Positions 27,263-36,226 of a DNA stretch of 64,000 bases are shown here, in pieces. Under the pieces are notes generated by a model that was not told the DNA's origin, did not search any database, and saw nothing but the letters and a program-made list of their open reading frames with translations. The position numbers were made by a program, and so were the translations under genes. Origin of the DNA: Delta-02 sp964513565. Its GTDB lineage: Bacteria; Desulfobacterota; Syntrophorhabdia; Syntrophorhabdales; Syntrophorhabdaceae. Within the stretch, counting starts at the first letter, position 1; each line of letters begins with the position of its first letter. The stretch covers positions 5,471 through 69,470 of the forward strand of contig CAZENE010000017.1 in NCBI GenBank assembly GCA_964513565.1, written 5' to 3'.

Positions 27263-28840
27263 ATGCTACAATGGAGCGTGCGCAGGTCGTTTATCGATAT
27301 AAATGCGGAATTCCAAAAGGCTCTTCATATCATGGAGGAGACCAATAAGCACGTCTTTATCACGGGAAAAGCAGGCACAGGGAAATCGACCCTGCTGGAA
27401 TATTTCCGCCGGAATACGCGAAAAGATGTTGCCGTCCTTGCGCCGACAGGTGTTGCGGCTTTGAATGTCGGCGGTCAGACGGTCCATTCATTTTTCGGTT
27501 TCAAGCCAAGCATCACACCCGAAAAGGTAAAGAAGATAAGCGGTTCGGACGCCGCGATCTATAAGGAATTCGACACGATCGTAATCGACGAAATATCTAT
27601 GGTCCGCGCCGACCTCCTTGATTGCGTCGAAAAATTTATGCGGCTCAACGGGCCATATAGGAAACAATGGTTCGGCGGGGTCCAGATGATCTTTGTGGGG
27701 GACCTGTATCAGCTGCCCCCCGTTGTCACGCCCGCTGACAGGGAAATATTCACGCATCGTTACGAATCTCCCTATTTTTTTTCGGCCCAGGTGTTCAAAG
27801 AAAGCACATTCTCGATGGATTTTATAGAACTTGAAAAAGTTTACCGCCAGACGGATCGGGATTTTATCGAGCTTTTGAACGGGATACGGAACCGGACATG
27901 CACCGATCACGATATGGAGAGGCTCAATAGAAATTATCATCCCGATACAGGCGCGGCGCTTGATGGGTACGTCATAACGCTCACGAGCACAAATGACCTC
28001 GCGACAGAACGCAACCTCGAGATGCTAGAAGCCCTGCCTGACCGGGAGTTTACCCTGACAGGCAAGATGAGCGGCATATTCGAGAGATCGTCCCTGCCCG
28101 CGGAAGAACACCTGACCCTGAAGCCCGGAGCACAGGTCATGCTCGTTAATAACGACAAATTCGGCCGCTGGGTAAACGGCACGCTGGGAATAATCAGGGG
28201 GATAAGCCGGGTCGACGGGGAGGAGGAAAGGGTGCTCGTACGCCTCGAGGACGGCAAGATGGTGGAGGTGACGCAGAACGTCTGGGAGCTTTTCGAATAT
28301 CATTATGACAGGAAGACAAAAAAAATATCAACAAGGACGACTGGCACATTTACCCAGTACCCGATCCGTCTTGCATGGGCCGTAACTATCCATAAAAGCC
28401 AGGGGAAGACGTTTGAACGTGTTGTGATCGATATGGGCCGGGGCGCCTTTGCGCACGGCCAAGTCTACGTGGCTTTGAGTCGCTGCACGAATTTCGACGG
28501 CATAACGCTGACAAAGAAGATCATGAAAAAGCACATCAGGATGGACTGGCGCGTTGCGAAATTCCTTACCATGTTTCAATATCACAAGGCTGACGAGCTT
28601 ACGAGTTATGACGAGCGCAGCGATGTTATACGAGACGCCATCCGACGTGACCTTAATATCGAGATCCTTTACCTCAAACCGAATGATACCAAATCGCGCC
28701 GCATTATACGCCCGATAGCCATAGAGCCGATGGAATTCAAGGGAAGACAATTCGAAGGCCTTCGCGCGCATTGCCTGCTGCGAAATGAAGAGCGCCATTT
28801 CAGGATCGACAGGATACTGGAAATAAATTACAGCAGTTAA
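27263..28840 (+). CDS. Pif1/RecD-like SF1B helicase with C-terminal WYL domain
   Basis: A 525-residue ATP-dependent DNA helicase. Motif I ITGKAGTGKST, Ia APTGVAALNVGG, motif II TIVIDEISM, motif III GDLYQLPPV, and late motifs ITIHKSQGKTF-like (VTIHKSQGKTFERVVID) and VYVALSRC place it in the Pif1-like group. After a linker, residues ~440-520 (IRRDLNIEILYLKP, IIRPIAIEPMEFKGRQ, FRIDRILEI) have the pattern of a WYL domain, a ligand- or nucleic-acid-sensing fold. ATG 27263 is chosen as the last start upstream of the helicase motifs without a ribosome-site match; GTG 27278 is possible. A role in replication-fork or G-quadruplex processing is by family. Confidence 0.88.
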   Translation: MLQWSVRRSFIDINAEFQKALHIMEETNKHVFITGKAGTGKSTLLEYFRRNTRKDVAVLAPTGVAALNVGGQTVHSFFGFKPSITPEKVKKISGSDAAIYKEFDTIVIDEISMVRADLLDCVEKFMRLNGPYRKQWFGGVQMIFVGDLYQLPPVVTPADREIFTHRYESPYFFSAQVFKESTFSMDFIELEKVYRQTDRDFIELLNGIRNRTCTDHDMERLNRNYHPDTGAALDGYVITLTSTNDLATERNLEMLEALPDREFTLTGKMSGIFERSSLPAEEHLTLKPGAQVMLVNNDKFGRWVNGTLGIIRGISRVDGEEERVLVRLEDGKMVEVTQNVWELFEYHYDRKTKKISTRTTGTFTQYPIRLAWAVTIHKSQGKTFERVVIDMGRGAFAHGQVYVALSRCTNFDGITLTKKIMKKHIRMDWRVAKFLTMFQYHKADELTSYDERSDVIRDAIRRDLNIEILYLKPNDTKSRRIIRPIAIEPMEFKGRQFEGLRAHCLLRNEERHFRIDRILEINYSS

Positions 28841-28864
28841 AGGTCTTGAACCGTTGAACCATCT

Positions 28865-30142
28865 TTAACCGACGATCCAGTTCGGGTGATTGGCCGCGTA
28901 TTTTGCTGCGATGTCCCGGATCCATTTTTCATCGAGGTCGGGCGTTATGTAGAAGCGCGGGCGGAGGAGATTATCATCGGGTTCTATAATGTCCTGTGTC
29001 CGCGCTTCCGCGGCAAGGGCCGTGTTCGGATAAATCCTGATGCCGATAGTCAGCTTCAGGGCATCGTATCCAAGCGACTCGGCGAAGTCAAGCGTATCCT
29101 GAACGGAGCGGCGGGTCTCTCCCGGGGCGCCGAGCATGAGAAATCCCATCTGCTTTATATTGTATTTTTTAAAAAGCCGGGACGCCCGCATGACATCCTC
29201 ACGTCTAAACCGTTTGTGCATCCGGCGAAGGACCTCGTCGTCTGTACTTTCGGAGCCGATGGATATTTCGAAACATCCGGCGCCAGCCATTGCGGCGGCC
29301 AGTTCTTCATTGATTCTCCAGGGGTACACGATACAGCGCCATTTTATTTCGAGCTTCGCATCCATTATGGCACGGCAGAGCGACAGCGCATAAGATCGGG
29401 GAAGGTTGAAGGTATTGTCGACGAAATATAATTGGTTTGCCCCGATATTGACGAGTTGTCTTATCCATTCGATGACAGAGTTGACCGGTCTTTTCCTTAA
29501 CCGCCTTCCTTCGATCGACGCTGTTGAACAATAACTGCAGTTCATGGCGCAGCCCCGCCGTGTTTGTATAGGTACCCAGGTGTCCCCGGTGACGGACGGT
29601 CCCACGACATAGCGCGGGTCCGGGTATGGGAAATCTTCGGTGGCTGTGATAAACTGCCCCGGCTGCGAAGAAGTCACGCGCTTGATATGCAGACCGGGGA
29701 TGCCTTCAGGGGATTGTCCAGCTTTGAGCTTTTCAAGCACTACGGGGAACACTGCCTCGCCTTCTCCTTCGATGCCCATATCAGCATCATTGTCGGCGAG
29801 GATCGCATCGGGGAACATGCTGTAACCCGCTCCTCCCAGGATGATCGGTCTGTCCGATAATTTCCTGACACAGGCAATAATTTCCCTGTCGTCAGCATAT
29901 AGGAAGTGCGTATCGAGCGCTGTCTGGTCGTCTATATTCCGTAATGATATACCGATAATGTCCGGTCGAAAAGTTTCGATCGTATCCTGGAGATGCGACC
30001 TGACATCATCGAGCCCGATACAATCGATCATTTTCACGTCGTGATTCCTGTTCGTCAGGGCCTGTGCCACAAAGGCGAGCCCCAGCGGCATTGTCCGCAT
30101 ATTGATTTCCGTTTTGTTTGCCGAAATAAGCAGAACCTTCAT
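28865..30142 (-). CDS. B12-binding-domain radical SAM protein
   Basis: A 425-residue protein. Residues ~1-140 form a cobalamin-binding-like Rossmann domain (VLLISANKTEINMRTMPLGL; the canonical DxHxxG is replaced by GLDDVRSH..GISLRN). Radical SAM domain ~180-400 carries the cluster motif CAMNCSYCS and downstream SIGSESTDDEVL and GFLMLGAPGET. This architecture is used for methylations, ring contractions and lipid-tail changes; the substrate here is unknown. ATG 30142 with GGAGG upstream is preferred over an in-frame start at 30190. It is isolated, with no tailoring genes nearby. Confidence 0.88.
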   Translation of the reverse strand: MKVLLISANKTEINMRTMPLGLAFVAQALTNRNHDVKMIDCIGLDDVRSHLQDTIETFRPDIIGISLRNIDDQTALDTHFLYADDREIIACVRKLSDRPIILGGAGYSMFPDAILADNDADMGIEGEGEAVFPVVLEKLKAGQSPEGIPGLHIKRVTSSQPGQFITATEDFPYPDPRYVVGPSVTGDTWVPIQTRRGCAMNCSYCSTASIEGRRLRKRPVNSVIEWIRQLVNIGANQLYFVDNTFNLPRSYALSLCRAIMDAKLEIKWRCIVYPWRINEELAAAMAGAGCFEISIGSESTDDEVLRRMHKRFRREDVMRASRLFKKYNIKQMGFLMLGAPGETRRSVQDTLDFAESLGYDALKLTIGIRIYPNTALAAEARTQDIIEPDDNLLRPRFYITPDLDEKWIRDIAAKYAANHPNWIVG

Positions 30143-30329
30143 CGAACCTCCAAAAGATCCTAAGGCGTAAGGCGTAACAATTGAAACCAAATGAATCTAA
30201 GGTAAATGGTTCGCAATTACAGCTCATTTATTTTAACATATTTCGCACAAAATAAATAACATGTGTGATTTCCAATTGTTACGTTATCATCATGGTTTAG
30301 GGTTCGGGGGGAATGCTTACACTAATTTC

Positions 30330-31064
30330 ATGGCACGGTTGCGAATCGGCTGCAGCGGATTCAGTTACAAAGACTGGAAAGGGACGTTTTATCCGGGAGA
30401 ACTGCCGGGAAGAAGATGGCTTGCCTATTACTCAGGGATATTCCCGACGGTCGAACTGAATGTCACATTCTACCGGCTCCCCAAAATCGAAACATTCACA
30501 AAATGGTATACTGAAACGCCGGCCGATTTCTCATTCGGTTTGAAAGGCAGCAGACTGATCACCCACCTGAAACGGCTTCGGGATGTCGAGGGGCTCCTTG
30601 AAGAATTCTTCGCCCGGGCTTCCAACCTCAAAGAAAAATTGTCCGTGGTCCTATGGCAATTTCCCTCGTCGTATACCTTTGAAAAAGAAAGGTTTGACAA
30701 GTTTCTTACTGCCCTCGACAGGTATCCCGCGTGGAACGCCTTTGAATTCCGCAGTGACACCTGGATAACTGACGAAGTGGCGAAAATGTGCAGAAGTCAT
30801 GGAGCCGCGTTATGTATGGCTGATTGGCCGGGATTCACCACCAGCCTGCCTGTGACCGCGGACTTTGTGTATATCAGGCGGCATGGGGTACAAGGCAGCT
30901 ATATGTCATCATATTCGCGCGAATCCCTCGAAAAGGACGCCCGGATGGTCCGTGCATACCTCGATGAGGGGCTTGATGTATTTATCTATTTCAACAATGA
31001 CGCCCAAGGATATGCTCCGAGCAATGCAAAAGAACTTATGGAGATCGTCTCTAGCGGTACCTGA
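30330..31064 (+). CDS. DUF72 family protein
   Basis: A 244-residue cytosolic protein with the DUF72 TIM-barrel-like signature set: RIGCSGFSYKDWKGTFYP, ELNVTFYRLPK, FGLKGSRLITH, WQFPSS, AFEFRSDTW and a final FIYFNNDAQGYAPSNA. The family is widespread and uncharacterised; the conserved acidic and aromatic residues suggest a hydrolase or metal-binding role. ATG 30330 is preferred because conservation begins there; a longer frame from 30261 looks non-coding. Its 3' end overlaps the convergent SemiSWEET gene by 14 nt. Confidence 0.9.
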   Translation: MARLRIGCSGFSYKDWKGTFYPGELPGRRWLAYYSGIFPTVELNVTFYRLPKIETFTKWYTETPADFSFGLKGSRLITHLKRLRDVEGLLEEFFARASNLKEKLSVVLWQFPSSYTFEKERFDKFLTALDRYPAWNAFEFRSDTWITDEVAKMCRSHGAALCMADWPGFTTSLPVTADFVYIRRHGVQGSYMSSYSRESLEKDARMVRAYLDEGLDVFIYFNNDAQGYAPSNAKELMEIVSSGT

Positions 31065-31308
31065 CAGCAAAAAGCGTCGTGATCAGTGCTATAAGAAGGG
31101 CGACGGCATTTGCCGTTATCACGGGGAGAGATGATATCATAAGACCGTACACGAGCCACAAAATGGACCCTGTCGCCACCATCAAAGGCATGAAGAGGGA
31201 CACGTCCTTAGCCTCCTTGAGCCGCCAGATGCGGACTATCTGCGGCAAAAGAGAGAATGTTGTGAAACAGGCGGCAAGATAGCCGACGATATCGACCGGG
31301 AGGTCCAA
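31051..31308 (-). CDS. SemiSWEET / PQ-loop transporter
   Basis: An 85-residue, three-helix half transporter that should act as a dimer for small sugars. It has the PQ motif LLPQIVRIW in helix 1 and hydrophobic helices at about 6-24, 36-58 and 62-82. It starts at TTG 31308, with GGAGGG about 12 nt upstream inside the preceding small frame. Length and topology match bacterial SemiSWEETs. The substrate cannot be read from sequence. Confidence 0.88.
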   Translation of the reverse strand: MDLPVDIVGYLAACFTTFSLLPQIVRIWRLKEAKDVSLFMPLMVATGSILWLVYGLMISSLPVITANAVALLIALITTLFAVRYR

Positions 31309-31309
31309 T

Positions 31310-31426
31310 TTATCGCGATCCCTCCTTTTTCTGGAAAAACTTTACACAGGGGACGCACAAAACTACCCTACAAACTTCCCGGTATCCGGTCTTGTGGTGA
31401 AGTCTTCTTTCTTGCCTATGGCCCAT
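31310..31426 (-). CDS. Possible 38-residue CxxC peptide upstream of SemiSWEET
   Basis: ATG 31426 follows AGGAAA and opens a basic peptide ending VLCVPCVKFFQKK. Its TAA lies immediately before the SemiSWEET TTG start, so the two could be translationally coupled. It has no recognised family. The positioning is the main evidence, so this remains tentative. Confidence 0.3.
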   Translation of the reverse strand: MGHRQERRLHHKTGYREVCRVVLCVPCVKFFQKKEGSR

Positions 31427-31439
31427 TTTCCTGTTTTTA

Positions 31440-32255
31440 TCACGCCAAACACGATACCGACGGTTTATCAGCCTGATCGTATCCTTTCCTGACCCGGTTG
31501 AGGAAGTCACGGATGGTGCGAACGTAATCTTCCGGCCTCTGCTCATAAGTATTATGGCCGCACCGCGGGAATACCACGAGTTCGCCTCTGGGCAGTCCTC
31601 GATAAAAGGCAATGGACTGTTCCACGTGAAAGATCGAGCTTCGGTCAGGGTACAAGACGAGGGCAGGGCAAAGCACTTTCGACAGGGCCGGCCTCAGATC
31701 GAAATAATGAACCCCGTATTCACCGCCACACCGCGCAAATTGATTGTATTTCGCTTCGGCCATCTCACCGTGCCAGTCAATAACTTTTGCCTGAAGGCGC
31801 GGATCGAGGTCTGTGAAGTTGACAACAAGCCGTTCGAGGTTCAATTGCGTCATAGGCACCTCGCTATAGCACTGTGTGCTGGCGGCCGTCAGGCTCGTGA
31901 CATCGTCCGGGTATTTCGCGGCGTAGTCGACTGCGACAACCCCACCCTCGCATTGACCTACGAGATGGCAGGGGCCGACCTCAAGGATCTCCTTCATATT
32001 TCGCAATTCATTTACGCTGTCCGACCTGTAGTGGTCGCTGACATAAAAATCAAAAAAATCGTGACCACCTTCCGAACGGCCAAAACCCCTGCGGTCGAAC
32101 ATGATCACACGATAACCGGCCTCGACAAAACGGTGGAATATGCCGCGCCATATCTTCATGCAGCCGAAACCGTGATGGAGGAGAATGATGGTCTCCTCAG
32201 CGTCACCATGGATCTCGTAATAAACCTTGCGCCCATTAATTTCTGTATAAGGCAT
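31440..32255 (-). CDS. Alpha/beta hydrolase with Cys at the nucleophile elbow
   Basis: A 271-residue alpha/beta hydrolase fold: LLHHGFGCMKIW (oxyanion loop), FDRRGFGRSEGG, nucleophile elbow LVGQCEGG, acid region VLYPDRSS and catalytic His FPRCGHNTYE. The elbow reads G-Q-C-E-G, so Cys replaces the usual Ser, as in dienelactone hydrolases, and Glu follows it. Substrate unknown; possibilities include ring-cleavage products or thioesters. GGGGG precedes ATG 32255. It sits in a leftward run with the SemiSWEET gene, though a common function is not evident. Confidence 0.85.
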   Translation of the reverse strand: MPYTEINGRKVYYEIHGDAEETIILLHHGFGCMKIWRGIFHRFVEAGYRVIMFDRRGFGRSEGGHDFFDFYVSDHYRSDSVNELRNMKEILEVGPCHLVGQCEGGVVAVDYAAKYPDDVTSLTAASTQCYSEVPMTQLNLERLVVNFTDLDPRLQAKVIDWHGEMAEAKYNQFARCGGEYGVHYFDLRPALSKVLCPALVLYPDRSSIFHVEQSIAFYRGLPRGELVVFPRCGHNTYEQRPEDYVRTIRDFLNRVRKGYDQADKPSVSCLA

Positions 32256-32365
32256 TCAACCCCCTTGAAAAACGCAAGACGTAAAACGGAAAAAGTAAAT
32301 CGTAATCGTTCAGGGTTCTACGTTTCACACAGTCTCGAAGGCCGGGAGTGGTGTTTCCATACCTA

Positions 32366-32839
32366 TCACTTTTTCGAGCGAGAGGTCCCGGGCTTGACCG
32401 GTTTTTCGATCTTCACAGTCAAATTCCGAATCCCGTTCCTGGCGAATTCTTCTTGGTATTTTTGGACGTACGATCCTTCTATCTTGAAGTACTCTTCGTC
32501 TACCATTGCCTCCAGCTTCTCTTCCCCAAACTTGTTCAACATATCCCGGCCTGCAAGGTTGTAGATCAGTTTGTCGAGGAAAACGGAATCGTCATAGTTC
32601 TCGATGATCTCGTTCAGATCCTCGACCTCCTCGAATGCCTCAAGAAATCCGGCCTCTTTGTCCTGCCCTATCAAATCGGACAGTCCCATATCCCTCGCGC
32701 GTGCGCATATGTATGATATGAGTTCCACAAATTCGGTGTTCCCCTCCTCATCCTCAGCGTAGGCATTGGCCATCCAGTTGCCAAGATACAACAGCCTGAG
32801 CAATGTTTCGAATTGGTCTTGCGAAAATTCAATTTTCAT
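32366..32839 (-). CDS. Acidic hypothetical protein
   Basis: A 157-residue acidic, mostly helical protein with no recognised domain. It has an MKIEFSQDQFETLLRLLYLG start, a central ELISYICARARDMGL helix and a short basic C-terminus (KPVKPGTSRSKK). The strong GGGGAG ribosome site before ATG 32839 and codon pattern support it being real. It resembles uncharacterised conserved proteins seen in syntrophic deltaproteobacteria, but I cannot name a family. Confidence 0.65.
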   Translation of the reverse strand: MKIEFSQDQFETLLRLLYLGNWMANAYAEDEEGNTEFVELISYICARARDMGLSDLIGQDKEAGFLEAFEEVEDLNEIIENYDDSVFLDKLIYNLAGRDMLNKFGEEKLEAMVDEEYFKIEGSYVQKYQEEFARNGIRNLTVKIEKPVKPGTSRSKK

Positions 32840-33183
32840 GTTCTCCCCGCTTTATTTTATTATACTGTAAATGAACGATCTGCACCTCTCCGACAGATCT
32901 TCTTCTTTGTATCCGACCCAGATTCTAATTTTTCGCATAATTGAAAGGGAAACACAATCGAATGTTTGGCCGTCCCGGTAAAAGACCACGCTTATGTCCC
33001 TTGCCCGCCCTGCATGCGTTTTTGTGAACGCTGAGAAAGGAAGAAAAACATACAAGACAGGTTGAATCACGGACGTTCGGAGTTGTCCGCTAAACAAGCA
33101 ATAGCAAGGGTTCACACATATGCCCTCTTTTCTGTCGACTCAATAGTAGTTTAGAATAATTAGTAGCAGTAGTTGGAGTATTG
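32840..33183. other. 344-base gap between divergent genes
   Basis: Upstream regions of the 32839 gene (minus) and the 33184 gene (plus). A short minus-strand frame at 32852-33115 has no ribosome site and no recognisable domain. No convincing promoter or RNA was identified. Confidence 0.4.
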
Positions 33184-33858
33184 ATGTTGTATTGTCCAAA
33201 ATGCGGGATTGAACTTCGTGACGGCGCGGAATCCTGCCAGGAGTGCGCCAGTCCTGTTGTCGTAACGGAAACACAGACCGAATCCGTCACTCCTGCGGCC
33301 GCCGCCGAAAAGGAAGCTGGGTCCGATCCACGGGGCCCGGAAGAAAAAGACGATACGACGATCTCTTCTCTCCTCGATAGTCTAGCGGACGGAAGCTTCA
33401 AGAAGGCCTCTCCTCCTCCATCGTCAATGCGCCTGGTGCTGATCGCCGCCGCCATACTGTGCCTGGTAGTGTCGGCAGCCTTGGGAGGCTACTGGTATTC
33501 GAAACACAGGGCCCCTGTCGATGTTGACCGAGTCGATGTTCTGCGAGCGTCCAAAAAGCCTGTTGACGAGGTCGTTGCCCCTTTTATAATGGAAAGGGGA
33601 ACAACACCGCAGGCAGAAGTACAACCTCCGGTAAAACATGTTGTCAAACAGAAAACAAAAAAGAAAAGAAACGTAGAAGCGGCTTCAAAGGTGACTGTAC
33701 CCGGGGAAAAGAAACCGGCTGCAGATAATTACGTTAGTAAAGAACGGCCGGGAAGCCAGAAAAAGCTTAAGGCAGATGATGGGCAGTGGTTCAACAAACC
33801 GCCTTCCGGACCCGACGTATCCCCGCCATCGATGGACCCTAGGGAAACGTGCCTGTAG
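33184..33858 (+). CDS. Zinc-ribbon, single-pass membrane protein
   Basis: A 224-residue protein. An N-terminal zinc ribbon (YCPKCG..CQECAS, CxxC-x~13-CxxC) is followed by an acidic linker, one membrane helix (~82-102: VLIAAAILCLVVSAALGG) and a basic, Pro/Lys-rich tail with KQKTKKKR, probably disordered. Topology is likely zinc ribbon in the cytoplasm and tail in the periplasm. GGAG lies 5 nt before ATG 33184. It precedes the GspA/GspB-like pair by 330 nt and may share their envelope role, but that is only positional. Confidence 0.7.
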   Translation: MLYCPKCGIELRDGAESCQECASPVVVTETQTESVTPAAAAEKEAGSDPRGPEEKDDTTISSLLDSLADGSFKKASPPPSSMRLVLIAAAILCLVVSAALGGYWYSKHRAPVDVDRVDVLRASKKPVDEVVAPFIMERGTTPQAEVQPPVKHVVKQKTKKKRNVEAASKVTVPGEKKPAADNYVSKERPGSQKKLKADDGQWFNKPPSGPDVSPPSMDPRETCL

Positions 33859-34185
33859 CCCTTTACGCGGCTGCTTCAGACTTCAACTTTCCGGTTTCAG
33901 GCGAAAAAAAACGACGTGTGGGCGGGGTTCGACACGTACATAAAAGGTAAGCGGGCCCGCTTCTCCTTGTGTGTGGTCGTATTATACTACAGGAAAATTG
34001 TTGGTCCAGTGACAGACTTTTTACTGCATTTCCTTTAGGGTATGGGAAGTGAGTAACAAAGTAAACGAGTATCGAGCAATGTATGACTCTCGGTAATGCG
34101 GCCCGTGATGCTTCTTCACCGGCAGTTTTTTCGCTGAACTTGACCCTGGAACATTAACCGCCACCGCAGGCGGCCAGCGGGTTTT
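33859..34185. other. 327-base gap with palindromes
   Basis: It contains the perfect palindrome AAGCGGGCCCGCTT (33949-33962) and an ACGTGT/ACACGT inverted repeat (33914-33919 and 33932-33937). A CCGCC..GGCGG hairpin lies just upstream of the 34186 start. No gene or clear promoter was seen. Confidence 0.4.
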
Positions 34186-35289
34186 ATGTACGCAGAATAT
34201 TTCGGACTGAAGGAAACCCCTTTTTCAATTTCACCGGATCCCCACTATTTCTATGTAAGTGAGGGGCACCGCGAGGCCTTGGCCCACTTGATGTACGGAG
34301 TCAAGGTTGACGGAGGTTTCGTTCTCCTGACGGGTGAGGTTGGAACAGGCAAGACAACAGTATGCCGCTGTCTGTTGGAACATGTCCCCGAAAACTGCGA
34401 GATCGCTTTTATCCTTAATCCCAAACTATCGGCCATGGAGCTTCTTGCCGCGATCTGTGATGAATTCGGGGTTCCGTACCCCGAGAGCACAACGAGCATT
34501 AAAGACCTAGTAGACCGGCTCAATGATTTTCTTCTCGCCATCCACGAAAAAGATAAGAGGGCCATCCTCATTATCGAAGAGGCGCAAAACCTTAGTGTTG
34601 AGGTGCTCGAACAGATACGGCTGTTGACCAATCTCGAAACAAGCCAGCGTAAACTCTTGCAGATCATCATGCTCGGGCAGCCGGAGTTGAGAGAAAAACT
34701 CGCACAGCCCGAATTGCGCCAACTCTCGCAAAGGATTACCGCCCGATATCATCTCGGTCCTCTTGCGAAAAACGAGATCTCTGCCTACGTAAATCACCGG
34801 CTTTCCGCCGCGGGCCTGATCCGTGGGGAATTATTTCCCGCATCGGCCATACGAGCGCTTGGCCGGTTGACCGGAGGCGTGCCGAGACTGCTCAATATCA
34901 TCTGTGACAGGGCACTCCTCGGGGCCTATCTCGAGGGAAAAGAGACGATAGACAAACGGACCCTCGTCCGTGCGGCCAGAGAGGTTTCCGGAAGTAAAAC
35001 AGACAAGATCAAGATAAAAAGAAAAATCTATCTCTGGATGCTGATCATTATTTTGCTCAATGTGTTGATCGCATCAGGGGTAACGTACTACATGCAGAAC
35101 TCGATCGGACTCCGGGGCAATGTTGCCAGTACCCCGGCAAACGTTGACCATGCGAGGGAAGACTGGGCTTACAAGGCAGGAAAAGGCGATGTCAACCCCG
35201 TCGCACGGCTTGATAGTCGTCAGGCGACACCGCCTGGGGACACGAAATTGGACGATGTTCTAAAACATGAATCCGAAGAGAAAAGATGA
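34186..35289 (+). CDS. ExeA/GspA-like AAA+ ATPase
   Basis: A 367-residue protein. Residues ~1-265 are the GspA/ExeA-type AAA+ ATPase: start YFGLKETPFSISPDP, Walker A TGEVGTGKTTVCR, Walker B LIIEEAQ, sensor GQPELREKL and LSQRI.ARY, GGVPRLLNIICDRALLGAY. A single membrane helix (~277-300) follows, then a short polar tail. The peptidoglycan-binding domain of full ExeA is absent. Such ATPases help place secretin multimers in the wall. The next gene, 65 nt on, is GspB-like, but no GspC-M genes are nearby. Confidence 0.9.
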   Translation: MYAEYFGLKETPFSISPDPHYFYVSEGHREALAHLMYGVKVDGGFVLLTGEVGTGKTTVCRCLLEHVPENCEIAFILNPKLSAMELLAAICDEFGVPYPESTTSIKDLVDRLNDFLLAIHEKDKRAILIIEEAQNLSVEVLEQIRLLTNLETSQRKLLQIIMLGQPELREKLAQPELRQLSQRITARYHLGPLAKNEISAYVNHRLSAAGLIRGELFPASAIRALGRLTGGVPRLLNIICDRALLGAYLEGKETIDKRTLVRAAREVSGSKTDKIKIKRKIYLWMLIIILLNVLIASGVTYYMQNSIGLRGNVASTPANVDHAREDWAYKAGKGDVNPVARLDSRQATPPGDTKLDDVLKHESEEKR

Positions 35290-35354
35290 GACCGGCAGAA
35301 GTTTTTCGGCAGCGGTGTTTAAAGCCTTTGTGATCCCGAAGGGAGCGGTTAAAC

Positions 35355-36053
35355 GTGTCATACATTCTCGAGGCTATTAAGAGACTTGAATTGAAACGCC
35401 AGCAGGAAGGGTCGCCCAATATCCTGACCCCGCAGGATACGATCGTACACGTTCGCAGGAAACGCCTTCTGTGGCCATATGCCGTGGCGGGAACAATACT
35501 GCTGAACGGCGTTACGGCGCTCTCATTAATATGGGTCCTTCCGTCGCGCCAGACGGAACCGTACCCTGAGCCGGTGCCTCTATCCATGCCGGCCGAAAGC
35601 AAAGAACCAGAGCAAGCCGTCGGCCAAAAGGAGAGCCCGCCCCCTCCGCAAAAAAAAGCGAGTCAGCCTGACGCGGCAACCCCCGAAACACGCCTTGATC
35701 TCGAAGCGCCACCCAAGTCCCCTCCCGCCAAAGCACACCGTGCGCCGCCGCCATCCTCGCCTCTTAAGGCAGCACCCGGGATAACCGCGCGCGTAAGGAA
35801 GCCTGCACCATCAAACAAAAGCGTGATAACGGCAATGCAAAATCTCCCCGAAATTTTGAGGAACAGCCTACCGGAACTGAAAATGACAGTACACTTCTAT
35901 GATGAGCAACCTCAGTTGCGATTCGCGATAATCAATGATCGAAATCTGAAGGAGGGACAACTCCTTCGACCCGAATTAAAACTGGAACGTATCACCCCGG
36001 AAGGCGCGGTTTTTAATTACTACGGGCATCAGTTCCTTCTCGGGATCCACTGA
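35355..36053 (+). CDS. GspB-like general secretion protein
   Basis: A 232-residue inner-membrane protein. It starts MSYILEAIKRLELKRQQEG, the hallmark of GspB (MSYILDAL..), with one membrane helix ~38-60, a Pro/Ala-rich periplasmic linker (~70-155) and a C-terminal GspB globular domain (~165-232, LPELKMTVHFYDEQ to FNYYGHQFLLGIH). It starts at GTG 35355 with GGGAGCGG upstream. GspB with GspA is thought to help secretin assembly. Secretin and other type II components are not in this window. Confidence 0.88.
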   Translation: MSYILEAIKRLELKRQQEGSPNILTPQDTIVHVRRKRLLWPYAVAGTILLNGVTALSLIWVLPSRQTEPYPEPVPLSMPAESKEPEQAVGQKESPPPPQKKASQPDAATPETRLDLEAPPKSPPAKAHRAPPPSSPLKAAPGITARVRKPAPSNKSVITAMQNLPEILRNSLPELKMTVHFYDEQPQLRFAIINDRNLKEGQLLRPELKLERITPEGAVFNYYGHQFLLGIH

Positions 36054-36226
36054 CCGTACATGTTTTCAGGACTCCTCGTTGCGCAACCTTCTGAGCTTGA
36101 TCACCACGTGGAGGTCTTTCACTTCTTGTAAGGAAAGCTCATCGAAAGGCCCGGTGTAAAGTCGATGGCGATATCGATGCGCAGACTTTGCTTTGCATAG
36201 TGCCGGCCCCTGACGGGGGCACGGGT

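Noticed and set aside
32325..32345. GTCTCGAAGGCCGG shared with 22182-22196
   Set aside because: Only 14 bases are shared and one copy overlaps a terminator stem; too short to call a repeat family from two copies.
33090..33455. 121-codon minus-strand frame over the zinc-ribbon gene start
   Set aside because: Low-complexity Ser/Arg composition, antisense to a better supported gene.
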